Assembly (NCBI GenBank): GCA_035633215.1
Contig: DASQFI010000054.1
Location: forward strand, 222,274-286,273
Reading direction: 5' to 3'
Origin: DASQFI01 sp035633215
Lineage (GTDB): Bacteria; Acidobacteriota; Vicinamibacteria; Vicinamibacterales; SCN-69-37
Length of the DNA: 64,000 nt
This document shows positions 25,015-31,992 of this stretch, piece after piece (position 1 is the stretch's first letter; each line of letters begins with the position of its first letter). The notes beneath the pieces were generated by a model. The model ran no database searches, was not told where the DNA came from, and was given only the letters and a program-made list of their open reading frames with translations. Both the position numbers and the translations under genes were made by a program.

Positions 25015-26796
25015 GTGCCCACTCCCAAGAGACCCGTTCGTACCCAGCGTGCCGATGCCCGCGCAGGCGGTGGCGGCGACGCCCGTACCCGCGCCCGTGA
25101 CCTCCTCGCGCGTGAAGTCGGCTCCGTCCGCAAACCGCACGGCGGACGGCTGCGGGTCGCCCTCGCCTTCCCGAACACCTACTTCGTCGGGATGTCCAAC
25201 CTCGGTCTGCAGACCGTGTATCGGCTGTTCAACGCCGACGAGCGCGTCGTCTGCGAGCGCGTGTTCCTCCCCCCCAGGCAGGAAATCGCGGCGCTCGCGG
25301 CGCGGCGCGAACCGCTGGTCACCATCGAGTCGCAGACACCCGTTCGCGACTTCGACGTGTTCGCCTTTTCCGTTTCCTTCGAGTGGGACTACACGAATGT
25401 CGTGACCATGCTTCGGCTGGCGGGACTCGAGCCGCTTGCCGACCGCCGCGATTCGCGCGATCCGCTCGTCGTGATTGGCGGCGCGGTGACGTTCGTGAAT
25501 CCAGAGCCGCTCGCGCTCTTCGCGGACGCGATTGCCGCCGGCGAGGCCGAGCTCCTCGTGCCGTCGATCGTGGACGCGTTCGCCGAGACCGGCCGCGACG
25601 ATCGGCCGTCCCTCCTCGCGCAGCTCGCCACCGAGCGCGGGATGTACGTGCCGAGCTTCTATGACGTCACTTACGATGGCCCCGGGCGGGTCGCGGCCAT
25701 CGCTCCGCGCGCCGGCGCCAACGCGCCGCCCGTCGTCCAAAAAGCCGCAGTCAAGGCCGCCGATCGGCTCGATCCGCCGAGCACCAGCATCTTCACCCCC
25801 GACACCGAGTTCGGATCGCGGCTGCTGATCGAGGTCGTTCGCGGCTGCGCGAACCTCTGCCGGTTCTGCTGGGCGGGCTACAACTATCTGCCCGTGCGCC
25901 CGTTTTCGACCGCGCGCATCCTGGAAATCGCCGAGGCCGCGCGGCCGCATGCCACCCGGATTGGTCTCGTCTCGATCGCGCTGTGCGACCATCCCGACAT
26001 CGAGCTCATCCTCGAGCGGCTCGTCGAGATGGGCTACGGCATCAGCCCGGCTTCGCTCCGGCTCGACGACCTGACCGAGCCGATCGTCCGGCTGCTGCGG
26101 CAGAGCGGCGAGCGGTCGATCACCATCGCCCCGGAGACCGGGTCCGATCGGCTCCGGCGCGTGATCAACAAGACGGTCACCAACGACGACATCCTCGACC
26201 GCGCGGATCTGATCTTCAGGTCCGGCATCGAGAACCTGAAGCTCTACTACATGATCGGTCTCCCCACGGAGACAGACGACGACCTGGTGGCAATTCGGGA
26301 TCTGACCCTCCAGATCCGCGAGCGAATGCTCGCGTATGGCCGCGCGCGCGGGGCGATCGGGCGGATCGTGGGCTCCGTCAACCCGCTCATCCCCAAGCCC
26401 GGCACGACCTATCAGTGGCTGCCGATGACCGACGCCCGCGTGATCGAGTCGAAGATCGATCGCCTCCGCGCGCTCGTCTCCGGCGTCGACAACGTCTACT
26501 TCAACATCAAGTCGGAACGGCATTCCTTTTACCAGGGCCTGCTGTCGCTCGGCGACCGGCGGGTCGCGGACGTCATCCTCCGCGCCGAGCAGAACGGCCA
26601 GAACTGGCGCGCCGCCGTCGCCGAGTCCGGCCTCGACGCCGACGCCTATCTCTACCGCGACCGGAGCCAGGACCCGTTCCTGCCCTGGCAGATCATCGAC
26701 GGCACGCTCAAGGCGAGCTTCTTCCGCGCCGAGTTCGACAAGAGCCTGCGCGCGGAGTGGACGAAGAAAGTCGGACCTCAGGTGGTTGAGGTCTGA
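25015..26796 (+). CDS. B12-binding radical SAM protein (TIGR03960-like)
   Basis: This 593-residue protein has an N-terminal cobalamin-binding-like domain (LRVALAFPNTYFVGMSNLGL, about residues 47-66, then VIGGAVTFVNPEPL). A radical SAM core follows, with the cluster ligands Cys278, Cys282 and Cys285 in RGCANLCRFCWAGYNY. Later motifs are TIAPETGSDRLRRVIN and VNPLIPKPGTTYQW. The layout fits the widespread family known as TIGR03960, whose substrate is unknown. In other bacteria it is often linked to a DUF2344 partner and ribosomal protein genes rplU/rpmA. Neither is visible here, and the C-terminus does not extend into a DUF2344 domain. GTG 25015 gives the full length. Confidence 0.85.
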   Translation: MPTPKRPVRTQRADARAGGGGDARTRARDLLAREVGSVRKPHGGRLRVALAFPNTYFVGMSNLGLQTVYRLFNADERVVCERVFLPPRQEIAALAARREPLVTIESQTPVRDFDVFAFSVSFEWDYTNVVTMLRLAGLEPLADRRDSRDPLVVIGGAVTFVNPEPLALFADAIAAGEAELLVPSIVDAFAETGRDDRPSLLAQLATERGMYVPSFYDVTYDGPGRVAAIAPRAGANAPPVVQKAAVKAADRLDPPSTSIFTPDTEFGSRLLIEVVRGCANLCRFCWAGYNYLPVRPFSTARILEIAEAARPHATRIGLVSIALCDHPDIELILERLVEMGYGISPASLRLDDLTEPIVRLLRQSGERSITIAPETGSDRLRRVINKTVTNDDILDRADLIFRSGIENLKLYYMIGLPTETDDDLVAIRDLTLQIRERMLAYGRARGAIGRIVGSVNPLIPKPGTTYQWLPMTDARVIESKIDRLRALVSGVDNVYFNIKSERHSFYQGLLSLGDRRVADVILRAEQNGQNWRAAVAESGLDADAYLYRDRSQDPFLPWQIIDGTLKASFFRAEFDKSLRAEWTKKVGPQVVEV

Positions 26797-26808
26797 CCCG
26801 CGCCGGCG

Positions 26809-27111
26809 CTACGGCGCGGCTGTCGCCAGCTCGGCCTCGTGTGCCTTGTAGGCGTCCAGGATCAGATCCCTCAGCTTGTTCTGTCCGGTGCTGTCGACGA
26901 TCGGCCGCAGCAGGGCGAAGCTGCGGCGCTCGCCGTTGACCGAATACTGCCGCGCCGGGAACGTCACGTTGCGGCCGCCGTGCTTGCGTTCCCAGACCGC
27001 GAAGCCAATGAGTTTGAGCCCGTCGAGCGGCCCGCCTGAAAAATGGAGCTCGGCATCCGCCAGCTTGCCCGGCGGACTGCTCTTGTCGTTCTGCCCGAAT
27101 TTGACCGTCAT
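26809..27111 (-). CDS. Conserved-looking small protein of unknown function
   Basis: I do not recognise this 100-residue protein with certainty. It has no signal peptide or membrane segment. The central part (GLKLIGFAVWERKHGGRNVTFPARQ) has alternating hydrophobic and charged residues, suggesting a beta-sheet fold, and the C-terminus (KLRDLILDAYKAHEAEL) looks helical. The ARQYSVNGERR stretch loosely recalls SpoVG-like nucleic-acid-binding proteins, but this is only an impression. A GGAGG site lies 9 nt before the ATG and codon use is like the neighbours, so it is likely a real gene. It converges on the radical SAM gene with 12 bp between stops. Confidence 0.7.
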   Translation of the reverse strand: MTVKFGQNDKSSPPGKLADAELHFSGGPLDGLKLIGFAVWERKHGGRNVTFPARQYSVNGERRSFALLRPIVDSTGQNKLRDLILDAYKAHEAELATAAP

Positions 27112-27217
27112 CGTAATCAGCCTCCGCCGGCCTCGCCGGCGCTTCCTGATGGAGCAAGGGCGAGGCCACGTCGCGATCGAGTCGACGAATCGCCGGAAAC
27201 GCCGGTAGGATGGAGCG

Positions 27218-28066
27218 TTGCGCCTCGGCCGTCAGGAAGCGTTGACGTGCGCGACGCGTGAAACGTCCACTCGAGTTACCGCCAGGCGCTTGAGCACCCG
27301 TAAAGTGACGACCTCAGTTTCCGCAGGCTTTCATTGGGCCGACGGCACCGCGGGCCGAATCCTCCAGGCCGCGGCGCTGCTTTCGCATGCCACGCACGTC
27401 TTCACGACTCGTCAACTGCAGTTTCGTGGCCCCTCGGCAGACGAGGACTATCGGCGGTTGGGCGCGGTCCTGGAGGTGATGCCCGAGCGGATCGTGCGCG
27501 TGAAGCAGGTGCACGGACGAACGGTTCTCGCCATCGCTCCCGGTACCATCGTCGACAATCAGCCGGAAGCCGACGCGATCGTCTCGACCGATGCCGACCG
27601 CGCGATTGCCGTCCGCGTCGCCGATTGCGTGCCGATCCTCCTCGCCGATCGGTCGCATCGCGTCGTCGCCGCGGTGCACGCCGGCTGGCGGGGCACCTGT
27701 GCCGGTATTGCGGCGGCTACGGTCGAGGTGATCGCGGAGCTCGGCGTGGCCCCGTCGGATCTGGTTGCCGCTGTGGGGGCCTGCATCGGTCCCTGCTGTT
27801 ATCAGGTGGACGATCGGGTGCGGACGGCGTTTCTTGGCATGACGCCGGATGCAGCCGCCTGGTTCGAGGAGGACGGTCCGGGCCACTGGACGCTCGATCT
27901 GTGGCAGGCGAACGCGCAACAGCTCGAGGACGCCGGCGTACCCGCGGCGTCGGTGTACGTGGCGAAGTTATGCACGGCCGACAACCTTGGCGACTGCTTT
28001 TCCTACCGCGCCGAGGGATCCGGCACGGGTCGCCTTGCAGCGGCCATCCGACTCGGGCGTCCGTAG
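27218..28066 (+). CDS. pgeF: Purine nucleoside phosphorylase / peptidoglycan editing factor PgeF
   Basis: This is a member of the multicopper polyphenol oxidase-like (YfiH/PgeF) family, which acts on purine nucleosides and, in E. coli, removes wrongly incorporated L-Ser from peptidoglycan precursors. Zinc-site and family motifs are visible: VKQVHGRTVL, VRVADCVPILLAD with the key Cys, AAVHAGWRGTCAGI with the key His, and VGACIGPCCYQV. The C-terminus has LGDCFSYRAEGSGTGRLAA. TTG 27218 has a GGATGGAG site and gives 282 residues. GTG 27305 would give 253 residues, closer to the usual length. The N-terminal 29 residues are therefore uncertain. Confidence 0.9.
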   Translation: MRLGRQEALTCATRETSTRVTARRLSTRKVTTSVSAGFHWADGTAGRILQAAALLSHATHVFTTRQLQFRGPSADEDYRRLGAVLEVMPERIVRVKQVHGRTVLAIAPGTIVDNQPEADAIVSTDADRAIAVRVADCVPILLADRSHRVVAAVHAGWRGTCAGIAAATVEVIAELGVAPSDLVAAVGACIGPCCYQVDDRVRTAFLGMTPDAAAWFEEDGPGHWTLDLWQANAQQLEDAGVPAASVYVAKLCTADNLGDCFSYRAEGSGTGRLAAAIRLGRP

Positions 28067-28115
28067 AGACCCCTCCGCGCGAACCGGCACAACTGCCGCG
28101 GCGTGCCGAAGCCTC

Positions 28116-28550
28116 CTAGAACTTGAACAGATCGTCGAACGCCTTCCGCGCGCTCGTGGGCGGGGTCGAGCCGGTCTCGCGCTCGACCTGCAGACGCGGG
28201 GCGAAGAGCGTGCACGAATTCGAGACGTCCTTCGGGGCGACGCGGGCGGGAATCGTCTGGCGGCACTCGAACCGGGCGCCGGGATCGAACGACTCGCAGT
28301 GGATACAGGCGTGGAGCTCCACGCCGCATTTCCCGCATTTACTGGCCGATCCCACCTCCAGGCTCTCGATCGCCCCGCACCGAGCGCATCGGAACACCTG
28401 CCGGAAACCCGGCATGTTCGGGACCGGCGGGTCACGGGGCAGTCGAGGGTCTCTCGGTTCGGGCGGCCGGCGGCCCGCCTGATCGGGTTTCGGTCCGCGG
28501 GAGCGGTCGTCGTCCTGGTAGCCGCGCTGCCGGTATTTCCGGTCAGACAT
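28116..28550 (-). CDS. Small cysteine-rich (zinc-ribbon-like) protein
   Basis: The 144-residue protein has a low-complexity, Arg/Pro-rich N-terminal third (about residues 1-48). A compact Cys-rich domain follows: CARC, CGKC, CIHC, then single cysteines in FECRQT and SNSCTLF. Spacing suggests one or two zinc ribbons. The C-terminus ARKAFDDLFKF is amphipathic. I know no function. Similar short proteins are often annotated only as hypothetical. It lies between pgeF (convergent) and an RNase HI-like gene, with a long foldback repeat just upstream of its start. Confidence 0.7.
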   Translation of the reverse strand: MSDRKYRQRGYQDDDRSRGPKPDQAGRRPPEPRDPRLPRDPPVPNMPGFRQVFRCARCGAIESLEVGSASKCGKCGVELHACIHCESFDPGARFECRQTIPARVAPKDVSNSCTLFAPRLQVERETGSTPPTSARKAFDDLFKF

Positions 28551-28573
28551 GGAAGTGAAAAGCTACTGTAACA

Positions 28574-28700
28574 GGGCAAAGGGCAAAGGGCAGAGGGCAA
28601 AGGGGAGGTCGAAGGGCAAAGGTGAAAGGTGGTTGGTTCCATGAATGCCTTCGTGCCTTCTCCCTTTCACGTCTCCTTTGCCCTTTGCCCTCTGCCCTTA
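28574..28700. repeat. Foldback of GGGCAAA-type heptamers
   Basis: The left part (28574-28619) is made of degenerate 7-mers such as GGGCAAA and GGGCAGA. The right part (28664-28699) is their complement (CCCTTTG, CCCTCTG). An 18-bp stretch at 28586-28603 (AAGGGCAGAGGGCAAAGG) pairs perfectly with 28682-28699. A shorter pair, GGTGAAAGG with CCCTTTCAC, lies inside. The right arm runs into the TAA stop of the next minus-strand gene (28698-28700). Confidence 0.85.
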
Positions 28701-29120
28701 TCGAGATCTCTCCAAACCCTCAGCCTCGTCCATGGCCAAGTTGGCCAGCCGGTCGGCGTCTGCGTTCAGCTCGCGCCGGACGTGTTCGAAGGTGACCCGC
28801 CCGATGCGACTGGCGCACAGGCGCGCGCGACCGTGCAGCGGCTTCAAGCCCTCATTCTTGACCTTGTAGACCCCGCGCATCTGCTGCACGAGCAGCAGCG
28901 AGTCCGAGAGCACGTGCACCTTGGAGGCGTCGTGCTCGGCACACCAATCGAGCGCCGCGAGCAGGCCGCTGTATTCGGCGACGTTGTTGGTCGCGTGCTG
29001 GAGCGCACCCATCAGCTCGGCGACCGGATCGCCGGCCGGCGTGCGAATGACGACACCCCACCCGGCGGGTCCAGGATTCCCGCGTGCGCCGCCGTCGATG
29101 TTCACGACGAACTCGGACAT
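28698..29120 (-). CDS. rnhA: RNase HI-like ribonuclease
   Basis: The 140-residue protein starts MSEFVVNIDGGARGNPGPAGWG, with the first catalytic Asp in the NIDGGARGNPGPAG motif of RNase HI. Further motifs are NNVAEYSGLLAALDW with the catalytic Glu, VHVLSDSLLLVQQMRG with the second Asp, and VRRELNADADRLAN with the final Asp. Such proteins cleave RNA in RNA-DNA hybrids. This short form resembles the B. subtilis YpdQ/Sulfolobus type rather than E. coli RnhA and lacks the basic handle. ATG 29120 is chosen because the fold begins there. A longer reading would overlap the upstream gene. Confidence 0.85.
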   Translation of the reverse strand: MSEFVVNIDGGARGNPGPAGWGVVIRTPAGDPVAELMGALQHATNNVAEYSGLLAALDWCAEHDASKVHVLSDSLLLVQQMRGVYKVKNEGLKPLHGRARLCASRIGRVTFEHVRRELNADADRLANLAMDEAEGLERSR

Positions 29121-29131
29121 CGGAAGAGAGG

Positions 29132-29860
29132 TCAGGACTTGATGCCCGCGGCCTGATCGGCCCGGTAGTACAGGATCCGCTGACAGCTCTCGCACTGGAC
29201 GACTTCCTCGTTGCGCCTGATGAGTTGCGCGACGTGCGGACGCAGCCGGACGTGACAGGCCGAGCAGATCTCGCCCACCATCTGCGCCACGGCCAGCCCG
29301 CGGCGGCTCTTCAGAATCTGATCGTATTTGGCGAACACCGCGGGGCTCGTGTCGCCGATCCTGCGCGCGCGCTCGGTCGAGAGGCGCGTCAGCTCCTGTT
29401 CGAGCGCTCCGCGCTCGGTGGTGAGTGCCGCGCGTTCGGCATCGCCATCACGCCTGGCTTGCGCGAGGGCGGTCTCCGCGGCTTTGAGCTCCGCGGCGAG
29501 GCCATCGGCGGCCTCCATCAGCAGGAGGATGCGATCCTCGATCGCCTCCTTCTCCGTCTTGGCCGTCGTGATCTCGTGCAGGAGCGCCGTGTATTCCTGG
29601 TTGGTCTTGACCGCGGCCTTGTGATCTTCGAACCGCGCGAGCCGGACGTCCACGGCGGCGACGTCCTTGTCGAGCGCCCGGCGCGACTGCTGGTTCTCCT
29701 GCAGCCGGTGCTTGACGTCGTCGACGACTCCGGACGCCTCCGCCAGGCGCTGTGCGATTGCCTGCTCGGCAGCGGGCAGGTCAGCGAGCCGCCGGCGCGC
29801 GCCGTCGGTCGCCGTGTCGAGCGCCTGGAGCGCGATCAGCGCTTCGAGCGCGGGAAGCAT
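29132..29860 (-). CDS. C4 zinc-ribbon coiled-coil protein (COG1579-like)
   Basis: The 242-residue protein is almost wholly coiled coil (about residues 1-180, Ala-, Glu- and Arg-rich heptads). It ends in a zinc ribbon, CSACHVRLRP ... CESCQRILYY. This matches the COG1579/DUF164 family, predicted to bind nucleic acid or act in a putative RNA-related role; the exact function is unknown. It lies 11 bp upstream of the RNase HI-like gene, a pairing seen in other bacteria that supports a shared operon. The start ATG 29860 fits the family N-terminus LPALEALIALQALD. Confidence 0.85.
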   Translation of the reverse strand: MLPALEALIALQALDTATDGARRRLADLPAAEQAIAQRLAEASGVVDDVKHRLQENQQSRRALDKDVAAVDVRLARFEDHKAAVKTNQEYTALLHEITTAKTEKEAIEDRILLLMEAADGLAAELKAAETALAQARRDGDAERAALTTERGALEQELTRLSTERARRIGDTSPAVFAKYDQILKSRRGLAVAQMVGEICSACHVRLRPHVAQLIRRNEEVVQCESCQRILYYRADQAAGIKS

Positions 29861-29865
29861 AGAAG

Positions 29866-29935
29866 GGCAACGGGCATAGGGCAAAGGGCAAAGGGGAGGG
29901 GAAAGGGAAAGGAAAAGGGAAAAGGCACGGTAGAG
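29866..29935. repeat. Degenerate GGGCAAA/GGGAAA repeat tract
   Basis: This purine-rich tract consists of runs such as GGGCATAGGGCAAAGGGCAAAGGGG and GGGAAAGGAAAAGGG (described, not complete). It shares its 7-mer with the foldback 1.2 kb away at 28574-28700. It lies between divergent genes, upstream of the amidohydrolase ribosome site. Confidence 0.7.
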
Positions 29936-29994
29936 ACCAGAATCTTATTACTGTCATTGTAGAATCCGCTCAACCTTCTGACGAGGAGCTGCCC

Positions 29995-31710
29995 ATGAGC
30001 GAGATCACGCGTGGCGAATTCCTCGGATTCGCGGCGCTCCTTGCCGGCGCCACCCGCCTGGAATCGCCTCCGGCTGCCCTGGCGTCGCCTTTACCACCCG
30101 AACAGGCCAGGGGCACCGGTATCGAGGCCGACCTGGTTGTCGTCAATGCCGACGTCCAGACGATGGACACGGAGTTGCCACGGGCCGAAGCGCTGGCCGT
30201 GAAGAACGGCAGGTTTCTGGCCGTCGGCACCTCGGCCGACATTCGGAACGTGGCGTCGCCGCGGACGCGCGTGATCGACGCGCAGAAGATGACGGTCGTG
30301 CCGGGCTTCATCGACACGCACTGTCATCCGAGCGGGGTCAACGAGCTGTTCGAAGTGAACGCGAACGTACGCACCATGGCCGAGCTTCAGGCGAGTCTCA
30401 AGAAGAAGGCCAGCAGCACTCCAGCGGGGCAGTGGGTGAGCGGGCACATGTTCGACGACACGAAGCTCGATCGTCCGCTGACCCGGCAGGATCTCGATGC
30501 CGTCTCGACGAGCCATCCGATCGTCGTGAACCACCGCGGCGGTCACACGAGCTGGTACAACACGATGGCGCTCCAGCTGGCCGACATCACGCCGTCGACG
30601 CCCGATCCGTCGAACGGCCGTTTCTTTCGCGATGCCAGCGGGGCGTTGACGGGCCGAGTCGCCGAGCAGGCGCGCAGCGTGTTCGGCCGCGTGGGACGTC
30701 GAGAGCAGTTCTCTCCTGAGCAGCAGCGCGACCGCGGCCGGCAGGGCATGCGTCATATCTCGGAATTGCTGACCGCGGCCGGTTTGACGACGGTGCACGA
30801 TGCGGGCGCGGGCGCCGACAAGATTCGCACCTATGAAGACGTCTACCGGAGCGGCGACCTGAGACATCGGGCGTACATCATGGTGCGCGGCGCCTACGAG
30901 CAACTGCGCAACGCCGGCGTGTACACCGGGCTCGGCGACGAATGGGTCCGCATCGGGGGCGTGAAGTACGGCGCCGACGGGTCGGCCTCCGAACGCACGA
31001 TGCGCATGAGCACGCCGTACGTCGGCACGAACGACTACGGCATCCTGACGATGACACAGGAGGAGATTCACCAGCGCGTCGAGGACGCGCACCGCAACAA
31101 CTGGCAGGTCGGTATTCACGCCAACGGCGACGTGACGATCGACATGGTGCTCCAGGCCTACGAACGGGTTCTCAAGCAATGGCCCCATCCGGACCGCCGC
31201 CACCGAATCGAGCACTGCAGCCTCGTCAATCCTTCACTGCTCCAACGCATCAAGGCGACAGGGACGGTGCCAACGCCGTTCTGGACCTACGTCTACTACC
31301 ACGGCGAGAAGTGGTCCGAGTACGGCGACGACAAGATGCGCTGGATGTTCGCGCACCGATCGTTCCTCGACAGCGGCATCGTCGTTCCGGGCGCGTCCGA
31401 CTACGGCCCCGGTCCGTTCGAGCCGCTCATGGCCATTCAGAGCATGGTCACGCGCAAGGACTACAGCGGGCGCGAGTGGGGCGCGAATCAGAAGGTCACC
31501 GTGGACGAGGCACTGAAGATCGCGACGCTGAACGGCGCGTACGCGTCCTACGAGGAGAACACCAAGGGGTCGATCACGGCGGGGAAGCTGGCCGACTTCG
31601 TGATGCTCGATCAGAAGCCGCATCAGGTGGCGCCGGACGCGATCATGAAGATCAAAGTGGTGCGGACGGTCGTCGGCGGCAAGACGATGCATCCGAAGGG
31701 GGAGTCTTAA
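29995..31710 (+). CDS. Secreted amidohydrolase family 3 (YtcJ-like) enzyme
   Basis: The 571-residue metal-dependent hydrolase has an N-terminal hydrophobic region (GEFLGFAALLAGATRL) like an export signal, then DLVVVNADVQTMD and the metal motif VPGFIDTHCHPSG. Later metal and catalytic regions include GIHANGDVTIDMVL, RRHRIEHCSLVN and VPGASDYGPGPFEPL. The C-terminal small beta-sandwich ends GKLADFVMLDQKPHQVAP. Substrates of YtcJ-like enzymes are mostly unknown amides or carbamates. The signal starts TRGEFLG where Tat signals usually read TRREFLG, so the second arginine seems to be lost. A GAGGAG site lies 6 nt before the ATG. A hairpin follows the stop directly. Confidence 0.88.
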   Translation: MSEITRGEFLGFAALLAGATRLESPPAALASPLPPEQARGTGIEADLVVVNADVQTMDTELPRAEALAVKNGRFLAVGTSADIRNVASPRTRVIDAQKMTVVPGFIDTHCHPSGVNELFEVNANVRTMAELQASLKKKASSTPAGQWVSGHMFDDTKLDRPLTRQDLDAVSTSHPIVVNHRGGHTSWYNTMALQLADITPSTPDPSNGRFFRDASGALTGRVAEQARSVFGRVGRREQFSPEQQRDRGRQGMRHISELLTAAGLTTVHDAGAGADKIRTYEDVYRSGDLRHRAYIMVRGAYEQLRNAGVYTGLGDEWVRIGGVKYGADGSASERTMRMSTPYVGTNDYGILTMTQEEIHQRVEDAHRNNWQVGIHANGDVTIDMVLQAYERVLKQWPHPDRRHRIEHCSLVNPSLLQRIKATGTVPTPFWTYVYYHGEKWSEYGDDKMRWMFAHRSFLDSGIVVPGASDYGPGPFEPLMAIQSMVTRKDYSGREWGANQKVTVDEALKIATLNGAYASYEENTKGSITAGKLADFVMLDQKPHQVAPDAIMKIKVVRTVVGGKTMHPKGES

Positions 31711-31734
31711 CAGGCCGCTGAAAAACGCGGCCTG
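31711..31734 (+). terminator. Hairpin directly after the amidohydrolase stop
   Basis: CAGGCCGC (31711-31718) and GCGGCCTG (31727-31734) form a perfect 8-bp stem around TGAAAAAC. It begins on the base after the TAA stop. No T-run follows. Instead, degenerate GAACTTC/GAAGTTC repeats run to about 31770 and could add a second weak stem. Confidence 0.6.
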
Positions 31735-31804
31735 AACTTCGAACTCAGAAGTTCAAACTTAGAACTTAAGAAAAAGAGCCAAAAAGACGATAACCAAGGC
31801 ACCG

Positions 31805-31876
31805 ATGGGACTGACGCCTGGTACTCGTCTCGGCCCTTACGAGATCGTCAGCCCGATCGGCGCGGGCGGCATGGGC
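31805..31876 (+). pseudogene. Remnant of a second Ser/Thr kinase 5' end
   Basis: This stretch encodes MGLTPGTRLGPYEIVSPIGAGGMG, matching the start of the kinase gene 188 bp further on at every residue but one. At DNA level the two copies are only about 80% identical, with nearly all changes silent. It therefore diverged while still under protein selection and was later cut short. After GGMG the reading turns into a GC-rich repeat containing GCGAGTCTGC and GGTGGGGCCCC and stops at about 32002. It is best read as the stub of a tandem kinase paralogue. Confidence 0.8.
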
Positions 31877-31992
31877 GCCTGCGGCCGCCGCGGTGAGCGA
31901 GTCTGCGAGCCGCGCCGCGGCTCTTGGCGCGGGGGTGGGGCCCCGCGCCGTTTCTTGAAGCGACGCGACCTCGCCCATTCCACAAGCGACCG

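Noticed and set aside
31924..31992. Upstream extension of the kinase by 23 codons
   Set aside because: The added residues come from the GC-rich repeat, and the kinase family start (MGLTPGTRLG) lies at 31993. The stub at 31805 begins with the same residues after the same ACCG.
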